Below, one piece after another: positions 1-11,959 of a stretch of 64,000 nt of DNA. The stretch's first letter is position 1, and each line of letters opens with the position of its first letter. The position numbers and the translations under genes are program-made. Under the pieces are notes generated by a model that searched no databases, had not been told where the DNA came from, and worked only from the letters and a program-made list of their open reading frames with translations. Source of the DNA: Kuschelorhynchus macadamiae (taxonomy: Eukaryota > Arthropoda > Insecta > Coleoptera > Curculionidae); the NCBI GenBank assembly GCA_030620095.1, contig JAUTXW010003596.1, positions 186,001 through 250,000 on the forward strand, given 5' to 3'.

Positions 1-94
1 CAAAATTTTATGAGTTGATTTCTACGTAATACTTGTTTTTTTATGCAAAATTTCAGGTACAATGGATAAGCAGTTTTTTAATAATTTTTTTTTA

Positions 95-430
95 ACATTT
101 CACTAGGACGTCATTTTGTTTCGCCATCTTAGATTAGTACAAAAATTTTGCCAGATGATTTATACGTGAATTGGATAAGTAGTTTTTCAGTAAGTTTTAT
201 AACATTTCACATGGCGCCATTTTGGATTTTTATCAAAATGTAGCCATTTTATTCCCTTATGTTCATTGATTTTTAGCCAAGCCAAAATATGGAGTCAATC
301 GGGTAAGTAGATTTAGAAATATGCCACGAAATGTCAGACCGACAGACCGACGGAATTGAGAAAACATATTTTTTTGGCATCTGGGGCCCCTAAACGTAAA
401 AATATGTAAAAACCTGGAAGGATTTTCACT
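95..430 (+). repeat. Segment of the GCCGCCATTTTG-type dispersed repeat
   Basis: This stretch carries two degraded GCC(G/A)CCATTTTG-like boxes, then text close to 'accgacagaccgacgg' and 'gagaaaacatat', and ends with 'aaaacctggaagg'. The same order of words recurs at 14.3-15.3 kb and 21.7-23.7 kb on this strand, and inverted at 7.5-8.7 kb. It is non-coding. The remainder of 1-600 shows no gene, only a C-run at about 501-509. Confidence 0.6.
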
Positions 431-902
431 TATAAAATCGTGCTAATGTATTACAAAAGTTTCAAACATTTTGCTTGGTGCAGCTCTGGGGGGCCGTTTG
501 TCCCCCCCCCTCTTCTAAATGCCCCACTGACTTGACCCCGGGTCTTGTAATTTCGTGATTCAATATTTAATAACCTTAAAAATAATTAACTGTTTAACAT
601 TTTTTTTTTTTTTTTTTTTTTTTTTTGGCCTTGAGCAGAGCCCATTTAGCCACGAACATTCAAGATATAAGTAAAAAAAATGCAGTCGTAAGAGAAACCA
701 AATCCTAATCTAACAACTCAAGATCCCAAATCTCAGAATACAACGATAGGAAATTTTACACAAGGTCACACACTTCTCGCCCTGGGGCCAATTCAGGACT
801 TTTTTATTATGTAAATATAACACACAATACAGGAAGGCCCGGATAGTTAGGTTGAAGGTTACAATAGGAAAAAAAACCGAGGATTCGCAGCTATCTAACC
901 TG

Positions 903-3900
903 TTAATGTATAAACTTGTATGCATTTATTAAACTCTTGCATCTTTTTAAATACTCTAAAAAAATTATTCCAATTTTCCTATTCGAAATGAGAGTCTTCA
1001 TTAATTGTAGGTGAGACATGGGAAGTAAATTTAATTTACCCAGTTCAGAAATAATATATGCCACGGCAATTGAATTATGGTCGCAATTAAACAGTCGGTG
1101 GTTAAGATTGTCATTGGTCAAATTGTCGCAGGTACAGGATGGGCTATTAGTGAGCTTCATTTTGAAGAGGTGGCTATTGACATTTGCATGTCCAACCAAA
1201 AATCGAAAATAAGAGACAGCCAAATGTCTAGGAAGATTCATTTTGTAAATTAAGGGTCTCTGATTAAGTTCTGGGTATAATTCTGTATATACATTTCCTG
1301 CTTTTTGGGCGTATTGTTTATATTCTTGTTTCCAGTTCAGAAGTGATGTTTCTTTTATATAAGCGAAAAGATCTGAATAGGGAATACTTCTTATACTGGT
1401 TTCAGAATTGCAAGCTTCTTTTGCAGCTTTGTTCACTTGTTCGTTACCGGTTATCCCAGTATGACCTTTGATCCAAAGAAAAACGATGTTTACTTGTATG
1501 GAATATAGTTTCGAAATGAGGTGCAGAATTTCTGTAATTAAAGGATGTTTACAATTCTCATTGTTTTTGATGGCCAACAAGACTGATTGAGAATCTGACA
1601 ATAAAACAACATTTTTCATATTTTTGTTGACATAAACAAATTCCAATGCTTTGAGGATAGCAAAGGCTTCAGCTGTATAGATTGACGCCATTGTATTGCA
1701 TTTAAATTGTTTGGCCATGTTTATTTGGGGTACTGTAAAGGCACAACCTACACCAAGTTGATTTTTGGAACCATCATGTATAAATGTGATAGTGATTTTG
1801 GTATTTACTTAAAAAACTTTTCAGCAAGATTATATTAAAAGATGTAAGATTCGTATATTTAGGCATGCACACTTCCAGCTTCAAGTGAGTTATGTTCCAC
1901 GGTGTTTCAAACAGAAAATGATTATCATTTTTTATAAGGATATCATTATGTGCTGCCGTTGTGGTAAATGCATCGGCTAATGGTGGGCTATTTTTATTAG
2001 CCCAAAAGGGTATAGTTAAGTTTGCAACACTTAGCTGACTAGTTTTAACTATAAGAGTATTACTACGGACTCTCATATTTTTAATCATAAATTTTTCAGC
2101 CAGAATTTTTCGACGAATACACAAGGGTGGCTCATCACACTCTGCCAATAGAGCCTGAACAGGTGAAAAGCGCATTGCTCCTAACACAAGTCTTAGGGCT
2201 TTAAACTGCACACAGTCAACTCTTTTGAGACGCGATTTGGTCGCAAAACCGTAGAATATCGAGCCACTATCAAGTATCGATCTAATAAAGGCCTTATAAA
2301 AAATTAGGGATGTCTTCTGATCAGATCCCCACGATCTAGATACCACTGCTCTAAGTATATTTAAACTTCTCTCTGCCTTCTCGGTGATATAATTAATATG
2401 ATCATTCCATGTCAGTTTTTGATCCAATATTACCCCCAAATACTTAAAAGATTGAGCCCAGGGCACATTGGCACCGTTAAGTGTAATACTATTGTCTTGA
2501 GCGATTCTATGTCGTGAGAAAATTACCACTGCAGACTTTGGACTAGAAATAGTAAAATTACTGTTAGAGAAATAGGAATTACATAAAGACATAATGTGGT
2601 TGAGGTGTATTTTACAGTCTTCAATTTTTTTTTTACTACTATATATACAAAAATCATCCGCAAATTGAAGTATAGTTGATTCAAGGCCCAATTTATGCAA
2701 GTCAGTCGTGTACAAGTTAAAAAGAAGTGGACTCAGCACTGAGCCCTGAGGCAAGCCGGACGATACAATTCTTGATTCACTAATTTTGTGGCCTATCCTA
2801 ATCGATACCCTACGCTATTTGAAAAGCCTAACTAAATTATACACGAACGCCTCTGGCAAATTAAGTTGAATCAACTTTTGTATTAGAATGTTAAGGTCAA
2901 CACTTTCATAGGCGCTTGTAATGTCTAAAAATAATGCAGATAAGTAGTCATTATTTGAGTACGTATTTTGAATGTCCGTAACTAAATGAGCCAAACAATC
3001 AGTAACACCTCTCCCTTTTCTAAAGCCAAATTGGAAGTCCGACAATAATCGTTGTGATTCACACCACCACTCCAAGCGCTGCTTAAAAATCCTTTCAAAA
3101 GTTTTTAGCACACATGATGACAAGGATATAGGCCTAAATTCGTTTGGCCTTCCAGGTTTATTGATAGGGATAATTAGGGAATGTTTAATTATGTCTAAAT
3201 CGTCTCCCTTGCCAATAACATTGTTAAAGGCTAGACATAAGAGTTCCTTGGCAGATATTGGCAAGTAGTTTAACATGCTGTATGTAATCCCATCAGGGCC
3301 TGGACTAGTATCTTTTGACTTTTTAATATTAATTTCAAGCTCTGAGATTGAAATAGTTTTAGTTAAAAAGTGATTATTGTTGCAATACTTCCCCGGAATA
3401 TCTAATGAAACAAAACTTGGAGCGACCTTATTTAAAAGTGTGTCTGATAGGGAGATAGGGGATGAAATATTATAATTCAAACTATTTTTGATACTATTGA
3501 CTCTCTTCCATATAATGGAAGGAGATGTCTGAGAGTTTAAGCTAGTGCAAAAATGTTTCCAACTTAATTTGGCTTTGTTTTTAAATATCAATTTACTTTT
3601 AGCTACCAATTTCTTATATTCTAAAAAGTTTTGTAAATCTTTTCTATTGCGAAATTCTTTAAAGGTCTCTTTTCGGCGCGTTGATATTGACTGGCACTCA
3701 TTATCCCACCAGGGTGCACAAAATTTTGGGTTAATGATTTTTCGTTTTTTTTCATTTTCATTTGCTACTACCAGAATTTCATTAAGAGATTTAACCCTAT
3801 CTTCGATTTTATATCTGTAATCGTTCCAATTGGCATTTTTTAAGATCCAACCAGGTAGATCATGTGTTTCAAAACAATTTTCTGTAGTTTTATTCAATAT

Positions 3901-4545
3901 TAATTGAACAGGGAAATGATCTGATCCATAGGTATCCTGTAAGACTTCCCAAGTCGAACCAGGAAGCAGATTCGACGATACTATTGTCAAATCTATTGCG
4001 GATCTGATATTGTTATATCTATTGATACGAGTACTTTCTTTCTTTCTACTTTCTAAAGCATTTGTTAAAGTGACGCCTGCAAAATCTTCTTTAGCACTTC
4101 CCCATAAAGAATGATGTGCATTAAAATCACCCGCGATTATGCAATAATCATTCACTTGCAAAAAAATATTTTCGTAGTCTTGAATATTAAGCTGTACATT
4201 GGGAGGCCTGTATATGGATACTATAGAAATAGACTTATTATTATAGCTTATATTAACACCACAAATTTCAATTCTGTTGTTATTTAAATTCACAAAATTC
4301 AAAGCTGTAAAAGGAATTGATTTTTTAATAAATATAGCCACACCTCCTTTACCGTTGACTCTATCTTTGCGTATAATATTATACCCTGTTAAAATTATGT
4401 TATAATTTGGTTTATACCAAGTCTCACTTATAAGAACAACATCAAAATTTGTGTCAAAAGTAAGGTTTTTTAAAAGATTGTGGTTAGAATAGGCGGACCT
4501 AGCGTTCCAATGTATTAGTTTTAGTTGTTGTGTTGGGGTCCCCAT
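903..4545 (-). pseudogene. ORF2 polyprotein: AP endonuclease, reverse transcriptase, RNase H (one stop, one frameshift)
   Basis: The protein would nick target DNA and copy the element's RNA at the break. The start at 4545 gives the endonuclease directly: HWNARS, SETW, GDFNAHH and GSDHFP are the expected catalytic boxes. The reverse transcriptase follows with SPGPDGIT, the motif-A region LFLDITSAYE, GLPQGSVLSP and the catalytic FADDF. A TAG at 2815-2817 sits in frame between motifs A and B; reading resumes in the same frame, so it is one point change. Near 1775-1800 the frame shifts and RNase H continues with FIHDGSK, TAEAFAILKAL and LLSDSQS. The last RNase H block reads GNEQVNKAAKE, where families normally have Asp (ADKLAKE), so this catalytic residue appears to be Asn. 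Product inactive in this copy. Confidence 0.85.
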
Positions 4546-5937
4546 TTTTGAAAAATGTTATGTAGGGTTATGTCAATTATATTACTAATGTTATTCATTA
4601 TTATACCCATATTAAAATCTTTCTCAGAGTTAAGCTTATAAAGGACATTATCCTTTAGGTCATCCTGAATTTTATTTTTTAAAGCTTCTAGAGTGTCTTT
4701 ATTGATGCTTTCCTGAGTTTCAATCCATGGCAACCCTGTATAGGACCAATCAAATTCTCTGCGAGGTGTTTCATAATTTGGGCTTCTATCTGAAACTTTT
4801 CGTTTTTTATTTTTATCATTATAGTTGGCACTAATGTTAGGTTGAGGAAAGAATGAACTTATTGTTTCGTTTGATTGGTGTTTTGGAGTACTTTGCGAAT
4901 TACTCTGACAGTGAGTATTTATCGCTGATAAGGCGGGGAACTGTGAGTTATCAGAGAGTAGAGGCATAAACTTATTTTTACTGACTAAACTTGCATAGGA
5001 AGGTAGATTAACGACTTTTTCAGCTTCTTTGAAAGATAAATTCAGGTTTGCCATTGCTTCTTTAATTTTTTTTTGACTATTATATCTAGGACATTTTTTA
5101 CTAGTAGAGTTATGGGTACTAGATTGACAGTGGATACAAGATATATCACAATTAATACAAGGGTTGTCTTCATTCAGAGGCATAGAACAATTACGGCAAC
5201 GTTTTTTGCCTTTACATTGTATAGCTGTATGACCAAACTTTAAGCAGTTGAAACATTGTGTGACAGGAGAATACCAAATACCAAAAAAAAAAGTGATTAT
5301 AATTTGTTGACGGGGCACTTTTATTGACATGCCATCTTTATCAGATACTATCTTGTATCTTCTTTTTACTGATTTTATAGGTATTGGTGAATCTATAATT
5401 TTAAGTAGATTTTCTTCCGAGAAACTCGTATCTACTCCGCGCACAAGCCCCTTTTTTTGGGTCAAATGGGTAGGGATATATGCAATAAGGTTATTTTCGT
5501 CAAAAATCTTGTTTACTACAATTTTATTTGCCCCTTCAGCGGATTTACAAAAAACTTGTACCCTGTTACGCCCTACAGTGTTGAGATAATCAATATATTT
5601 TTCATCCCCACCTAGATCGAAAAGTTTTTCACTAATTTTAAGCGGATGAAGCTTACCAAAATAGATAGATAAGATATTTATATTCGATAAATACTGAAAA
5701 AGGCCCAATACTATTACACCTGTATCTATTGCTTAAATCGATTCGATTAACAACATCAGAGATTTGTTTTTCCGTGTTGCTGGACGATGATAAATTTCTT
5801 TGTCTACTGTTTACGATATCGTTAGAAAATACTTCCATATGATTTTCATTATAAGTTAGGTCCACAACCTTAATGTTCTGTTTCTCGGGGGATTTACCTC
5901 CCCTTTCACCGTAGTTGTCCCCTGTCATGTTACACAC
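4521..5937 (-). pseudogene. ORF1 (gag-like) nucleic-acid-binding protein with CCHC knuckles, one frameshift
   Basis: ORF1 proteins of I-like elements bind the element RNA and form the particle. The N-terminal part is read from 5937 (MCNMTGDNYGERG) and the rest in another frame to 4521. The shift lies in a T-run near 5690, where both frames read past the same bases. The C-terminal half contains a clear knuckle, CFNCLKFGHTAIQC, immediately followed by further Cys-rich units (CRNC, CINC, CIHC). The tail is rich in Ser, Asn and Lys. The stop overlaps the ORF2 start by 25 nt, a normal arrangement for coupled translation in this group. Confidence 0.8.
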
Positions 5938-6127
5938 ATGAAGGGAGCGTGAAATTTAAATTAGAAAAGATACAACTCACAGTAGTATAGATCCTATTCA
6001 ATTATAAATTAATAATCTAAAATTGGTTTAACACAGCACAAATACGGAACTCCGGAACACGCTTATCGCTTTATTCGCAGTCAAGGTCGCACTTCCGATA
6101 CCGATAGCAGGTCAAATCGAACTGATA

Positions 6128-7483
6128 TTTTTTTTTTTTTTTTTGATTTCAAGTGAGTCTAACTCAAGGTCTTATTGTAAAGGGAACCGGAGGACCTTTT
6201 AAACAAAGTACTACTCGATACCATTTTCCATTTCAGATTTTTTTCCTTATGTTTCTTGAACCTACTGGCCCAATTTTTAATTAATTAATTTACAGGACTC
6301 TTAATTAGCCATAATAAACTAAAACAATTAATTTTTCATTAACTCTCAGGTCACAGTTGACAAAACAATTTTTTTGACTAGTAATCCGTTCAGTAACTTT
6401 TTAGCTGGATAAGTTGCAAAGTGTGCAACAATAAGAAAAATATAAAACAATTTAATTGAATAAAATATTTATTTAATATACAGTCACAGCAAAAGTAATG
6501 TGACGTAAATCATTAAAAACTTTATTCGTACAGAACATCAAAGAACCTAAAATTAGCATTTAAAAATTAAGATTCTTTGATGTGATAATTTTCCGATTTG
6601 CAGCTACAAAATATTAAATTAATTAAATTTAAATGACTACTTTTTTTAGGACTATTCGCATTGTTGATTTGCACACGATTCAGGTCAAAGAACAATACGC
6701 TCCAGGGCGTAGCAAATATTATATCAAAAGGTTTTGAGGGTTAAGATTTCCATTTTGACTAAGGGAATATCATTTAAATTTACAACATTTCGAGATATTT
6801 ATAATAGGTTTATTAAGGTCTCTAAGGTACAGGGTGTCTAATCATATTTCTGAATTTTGTAATAAGGGAGGATGGATAATTAGTGCCACTGGCACATTTT
6901 TAAAGTCGTGGTGCATGTTGTCTCTAAGTATTTGCTGCAATTGATAACTGGTTAGGTTAAGTAAAGTCATATATCTTTAAAAATGTAATAGTGTTTTTTT
7001 TTTCAGCACAAATCGTTTTTTACGAAATTTTTGACTCCGAAGCTATTAATAAGTGGTATTCTTTAATAAAGAAAAAGCTAATAATTTAGACAAAACAAAA
7101 ATTAACATTTTCAAATATAAGAAGTTCTAAATTGTTAAAAGAATGTTTTTAATTCAGAATAAAAACAAATTAAAGTTTTCGTGATGGTAACATTAGGTAT
7201 CCACCTTTAGGAAACTAAACATCACATTCTAAACAGTCATTAAGACGGTTTCTTTCTAAAATGGAAACAAGTATATTAGCAAGAAATGTAAACTTAAAAA
7301 CTATATAAAAGCAAATCACTTGAGTCGGCGACTATACACATGAATTACCTAATTTTAAGCTAAATTACTGCTCATATCACTATCATAATCACTAATCATA
7401 TGTTTATGCCTACTTTGGATTTTCATGTTTAGCTTTCGACCACTAAAATGACCGATATCTGTTTGGGAAAATCTTGTTTTTAC
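6128..7483. other. Unassigned AT-rich interval
   Basis: The interval starts with a 17-nt T-run (6128-6144). This could be the poly(A) tail of an older minus-strand retroelement insertion, because it directly abuts the 5' end of the LINE. No coding potential or recognisable repeat was found in the rest, apart from a short 'acagggtgtc' word at about 6831 that resembles transposon ends elsewhere in the window. Confidence 0.4.
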
Positions 7484-8690
7484 TTTCCTCGTAAAAGAGA
7501 AGTATTGTAATCGTGAAAAAATCACCCTCCGAGATCTTTTCAGATCTTCACGTTTCAGGGTCACTAAATCTCGAAAAATATTGACTTCAAATTTTGGTCA
7601 AAGGTATCATATGGGGATGACCTGCTAAAATTTTGCTAAAAATCCAATATGGCAAAACGAAATGGTGGCCAAGTGAAATGTTAAATAAAACATTATTAAA
7701 AAACTACTTATTTAACAAATTACCTTACATTTTACACAAACATCAATTATTATGATGGGATCAACTGGTAACACGATTGCGGAACCAAATGGCGGCTTAA
7801 TAAAATATTTAAAAATACAGCCTGACAAAAACTGCTTAAAGGAATGATATCAAATTTTGTGACATAACTAACTAGCAATCAACTAGTTAAATTGTTGTCT
7901 AATTCAAGATAGCCGAACAAAATGACGGCCAAATAAAATGTTTGTAATCGTGAAAAAGATCCCCTTCTCAGGTTTTAAATATCTTTTTAGCGTCCCTAGA
8001 TGCCAAATTTTTTTATCAATTCCGTGGGTCATTATCTCGATCAGTCTATCAGTTCACGGCATAGCTTAAAAATTACTTACCAAATTGACTTCATATTTAC
8101 GTCAAAAATTAAGGGTCATATGGGGATCAACTGGTAATATTTGCATAAAAATCCAATATAGCGGAACAAGATGGCAGCCTAATGAAACGTTAAAAAAATT
8201 ACTAATTATCCAATTTATCTAAAATGTTGTATAAAAATCAAGTGTTACATAGGAATGAACTGGTAACATTTTGATATGAATCCAAGATAGCAAAACAAAA
8301 AATACTTATTAAATTAATTTCAATTTTTGTGCAAGAATTAAGTGCGATATAGAGATAAACTGGTAAAGTTGTGGTACGAATTTAAGATGGCGCAACAAAA
8401 TGGCGGCCAAATAAAATTTTTAAAAAATCAATGTAAAAAACCTTGTTCAACTGACTTTAAATTTTGCAGAGAAATCAAACGTGAAAATGGGATAAACAGG
8501 TATGAATTCAACATGACGTAACAAAATAGTAGTATGTGTTAATGTAGAAACTACTTTACTGAATTTAGTTTAAATTATGCCCAAACGTCAAGTGTGGCAT
8601 AGGACGAAAGAAACTGATAAAATATTGTAGGAATCCAATATAATAGAACAAAATGGCGCCCTATAAAAATGTTGGATCAACTTTCGTTCA
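7484..8690 (-). repeat. Inverted array of ~120-bp GCCGCCATTTTG repeat, with terminal motif
   Basis: Reverse-oriented copies of the family appear as 'aaaatggcggcc'-like boxes near 7660, 7785, 7915, 8163, 8390 and 8648, spaced roughly 115-260 bp. The left edge reads 'ttactttcctcgtaaaag' (7483-7500) and is the inverse of 'cttttacgagggaagtaa' at 15324-15341. The array contains no gene. Confidence 0.6.
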
Positions 8691-9870
8691 CCTGAAATCA
8701 GTTATAAGGAAACATACTTATTTTGTGTCTTCTAAAAGCTTCTCTTAATAGCGGAAAATAAAAATTGTTTCTGCGGAAATGCATAAATTTTCACTTTTCA
8801 CACTTTACCTGAAATCAGTAACATAAAAACTTTGATTTGCTTGCCACTCCAAACATTTTTCTGGACATAAAAATCCCAAAATATTTCTGCGGAAATTTTT
8901 TATTTCTATTTTCCGAGGAAATTCTTTACACCTTAGAATACTTGACATCAGTTACATCAAAAAATAGCTTTCATTTGCATTTTGAACATTTTTCTTAACA
9001 TAAAAATGCAAAAATGTTTCTGCGGAAATTTGTTATTTCCATTTTTCGAGGAAATTTCTATACTTTGGAACACCTGAAATCAGTTACATGGAGATCTTGC
9101 TTTGTTCCTCAGAAGCCTTTATTGAAGTAAAAAAGAAAAATGTGTTGTGAATATACCACATTTCAGTGAAGAAAAATGTTAAAAATAAATAAACAAATAG
9201 ATAAAATAAAAATTGAGAGTTTCCGTAGAGATTTTTTTTAATTTACGGCATTCAGGAGGTTTATAGAAGCTAAAAAAATATTTGGCGATACGACATTTCT
9301 ACCAAAGTTTATAAAATGTCCTCGGAAAATCGAAATGTCGTATTTACGCATATTTGCATTTTTATGTTCAGAAACATGTGTAGAATGCAAAACAAAACAA
9401 AGTTTCCATGTAACAGGTTTTAGCTATTTTAAAGACTGGAAAATGGAAATGAAATTTCCTCTGAAAATGGAATGGGACTATTTTCGCAAGATTAATTTTA
9501 TATTTTTATGTTCAGAAAAATGTTTAGAATGCAAAGCAAAACAAAGTTTTCATGTAACTGGTTTCAGGTATTCTAAAGTGTGGAAAAAGGAAATGATGCA
9601 TTTCCGCAGTAAGATTTCTAGTTCCTGTTGCTAATTAGGGCTTCTAGAAACCAATGAAAGCAGGTTTTTTATGTATCTTATTTCGGGTATTCTAAAGTGT
9701 ACAACATTTCCACGAAAAATGGAAACGACAAATTGCCGCAGGAATAATTTAGCATTTTAGTGTTTGGAAAAGTATTTGGACTAAGTTGAAAAGCAAAGTT
9801 TTCATGAACCGATTTCAGGTAGTCTAACGTGTTCAAAATGGAAATGATGTATTTCCGCAGGAAAAATTTT
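8690..9870. repeat. Two head-to-head arrays of a ~140-160-bp repeat forming a large inverted repeat
   Basis: From 8690 to 9100 a unit repeats in one orientation with words such as 'cctgaaatcagt' and 'tttctgcggaaat'. From about 9320 to 9870 the same words occur as reverse complements ('atttccgcag', 'ctgatttcaggt'-like forms). The centre near 9130-9250 is unmatched. RNA from this region could fold as a long imperfect hairpin. No coding gene is supported. Confidence 0.55.
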
Positions 9871-9878
9871 ATTTCCCG

Positions 9879-9880
<2 letters not shown>

Positions 9881-9924
<44 letters not shown>

Positions 9925-9988
9925 TTTGGAAAAGTATAGTTGGCCAAATTTCATTGTTTTAGCTGTCATTCCAAAAATATCCTTTTTC

Positions 9989-10045
<57 letters not shown>

Positions 10046-10280
10046 TTGAAAAGCAAAGTTTTCATGAACCGATTTCAGGTAGTCTAACGTGTTCAAAATG
10101 GAAAATAATATTTTTATAGATATACAGAGGCAAGTTTATTTTCTATTTAAATGTATACAGGGAAAATAAGATTTTTCAATTTAAATGCTCTCTAATTATT
10201 TAATTAGATTGAAATATATTTGGCAAAATTTTTATCATATGTATATCTCTTCTTGGTATTTTTTTAAGAGGGCACAAAAT

Positions 10281-10321
<41 letters not shown>

Positions 10322-10467
10322 TATGGTTCCGTGTATTAATTTTGGTGCTAGTTGTACTCCTATCTCAACTAGTTGACTGTACTGATGAAGACCTTAAGTC
10401 AGAAACACCTGTCTATAGTTGGCCAAATTTCATTGTTTTAGCTGTCATTCCAAAAATATCCTTTTTC

Positions 10468-10531
<64 letters not shown>
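9881..10531. repeat. Four (TA)n arrays with two duplicated unique segments
   Basis: (TA)n runs lie at 9881-9921, about 9991-10043, 10284-10318 and 10471-10531. Between them a ~55-bp segment starting 'tagttggccaaatttc' occurs identically at 9938 and 10415. A ~62-bp segment starting 'aagttgaaaagcaaag' occurs at 9782 and 10043. The reading frames of isoleucine-tyrosine repeats here are artefacts of TA. Confidence 0.9.
10366..10422 (+). ncRNA. Candidate type I hammerhead ribozyme motif (decayed)
   Basis: Box CTGATGA (10382-10388) and box GAAAC (10402-10406) flank a short arm GAC...GTC that has an A-A mismatch at its base. After GAAA, CA/TG can form a tiny helix III that ends in the cleavage triplet GTC (10411-10413). 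Helix I can form from GTA/TAT next to the core plus a perfect outer CAACT/AGTTG pairing (10366-10370 with 10417-10421), leaving an 8-nt bulge on the 5' strand. Very short helix III is known in ribozymes of Penelope-like elements. The mismatch suggests decay. Not tested. Confidence 0.3.
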
Positions 10532-10535
<4 letters not shown>

Positions 10536-11150
10536 ATTTTTAGTCCTTCAGGGATGGAAAAATACAATGTGTTTTCATTCCGGGTGTACATCCGTTCACT
10601 ATAGACGTTCTGAAAAGAACAGTTTTGTTGACGTTTCGTCAAAATCACATTTGGCATTTTCGAAGCTTTCTTTCTCGCGTCCGAATAGAGACTCATTCGG
10701 ACATGTGTTGTAAATGATATTAGACTGATCGAGTTTGGGATGCTTCGGTTATCAATTTTTTTTTTTTAGTAATAAAAACGGTAGAATTTATCTGTGTTTA
10801 GCTAGCTGTGAAGCAAATAATATTTTTATAGATATACAGGGAAAATAAGATTTTTCAATTTAAATGCTCTCTAATTATTTAATTAGATTGAAATATATTT
10901 GGCTTAAACCACAAATATCTTTTTTATCATTAGCAGCTTCATTCTCCTTTTTTATTTCTATCATTTCTTTAAATGCCAATTTACGGTAATTCTTATCTTG
11001 TGCTAAAATCTCGGTTGCACTGAAATATCATATATTATATATATAAAAGCCCGATTTTGATTATTTGATTTGGAATCTGGAATATTCGTTGTTCGACATT
11101 CTAGCAAACTCTTTATCGCTAATATACTACCACGAAAGTTTAAACGTAAA
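10532..11150. other. Degenerate repeat remnants
   Basis: The part 10590-10700 contains 'tgacgtttcgtcaaaatc', which on the minus strand reads GACGAAACGTC, like the 3' half of a hammerhead core. A ~73-bp segment at about 10149-10222 recurs at 10829-10902. No coding gene seen. Confidence 0.35.
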
Positions 11151-11155
11151 AATTT

Positions 11156-11445
11156 GACTTCTCCAAAATCTGAAAAATGCTGTTACGCATGCAGTAGTAC
11201 ATACATAGATTTTTAAAAATCATATGTATATAGCTCTTCTTGGTATTTTTCTAAGAGGGCACAAAAAACTGAAACAGGCATTTATAAAAATATAAACGAA
11301 TGCAGTTCCAGTACAGAAAGTATATGTAATATACGAGCGGCCAGAATTTAAAAAGCGCCGAAATCTATATTCTCTGGTTTCCAGAAAAATGTAAAAGTCA
11401 CTTCCAGCTTTTTCTTGCAAAGACCAAATTTGTAAACTTCCATTA
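11156..11445. repeat. ~288-bp dispersed repeat, copy 1
   Basis: This segment begins 'ttgacttctccaaaatctg' and ends 'attaatttgctctgaatat'. A near-identical copy lies at 14641-14930 in the same orientation, differing mainly by small indels around 11333-11361. Both breakpoints are abrupt, so this is a discrete unit. Part of it ('ctcttcttggtattttt') also occurs at 10245. Confidence 0.75.
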
Positions 11446-11959
11446 ATTTGCTCTGAATATGGCTCAAAGGCAGAGGTGAATGCCGCGTATTTATATTTAG
11501 AAAAGAAATTCTATTCAGGTTTAAATTCGATTTAATGTTATATGATCTGGACCTGATGGGTGAAATATTTATTGGTTAAGGTTTGTAGATAACGCAGAAT
11601 GTACACTAAACTAAAATATCTTTATTAGTTTAATTTCAACACGTTTAGAATGATAACTACCTCTTTTGAGACTCTCAAGTTACCATTCGATAGAATAAAT
11701 AAAACAATGCAAGGCCGACACGACGAGTTTAGTCAGGATTACAGTGTCTTTACTACTTTAATTTCACAATGTTCAAAACAGCACCATTCGAAACGTTGTG
11801 AGATTAAATACATAGACTCAAAGCAAGTTCGACAGAATGAATTTTGTAAACGCCTTGTCTTGGTTGAATGTTAATATAATATGTATTAAATGCATAGTTT
11901 CACTTGAGTTTCTTCCATTTGAAGATTAATAGTTCGCTATTTTTGACGTTTTAAGTTGT

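Larger units (their letters stand above)
600..6127 (-). mobile_element. I-clade-like non-LTR retrotransposon, nearly full length
   Basis: On the minus strand the order is 5' leader, ORF1 with CCHC knuckles, then ORF2 with AP endonuclease, reverse transcriptase and RNase H, then a 27-nt poly(A) tail (T600-626 on the plus strand). A C-terminal RNase H plus a knuckle-bearing ORF1 fits the I group better than the Jockey clade, which usually lacks RNase H. ORF1 and ORF2 overlap by 25 nt. The copy has two frameshifts and one nonsense codon, so it looks recently inactivated. The 5' end is placed just before a second T-run (6128-6144), which may be the tail of an older neighbour. I could not define target-site duplications. 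Confidence 0.85.
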
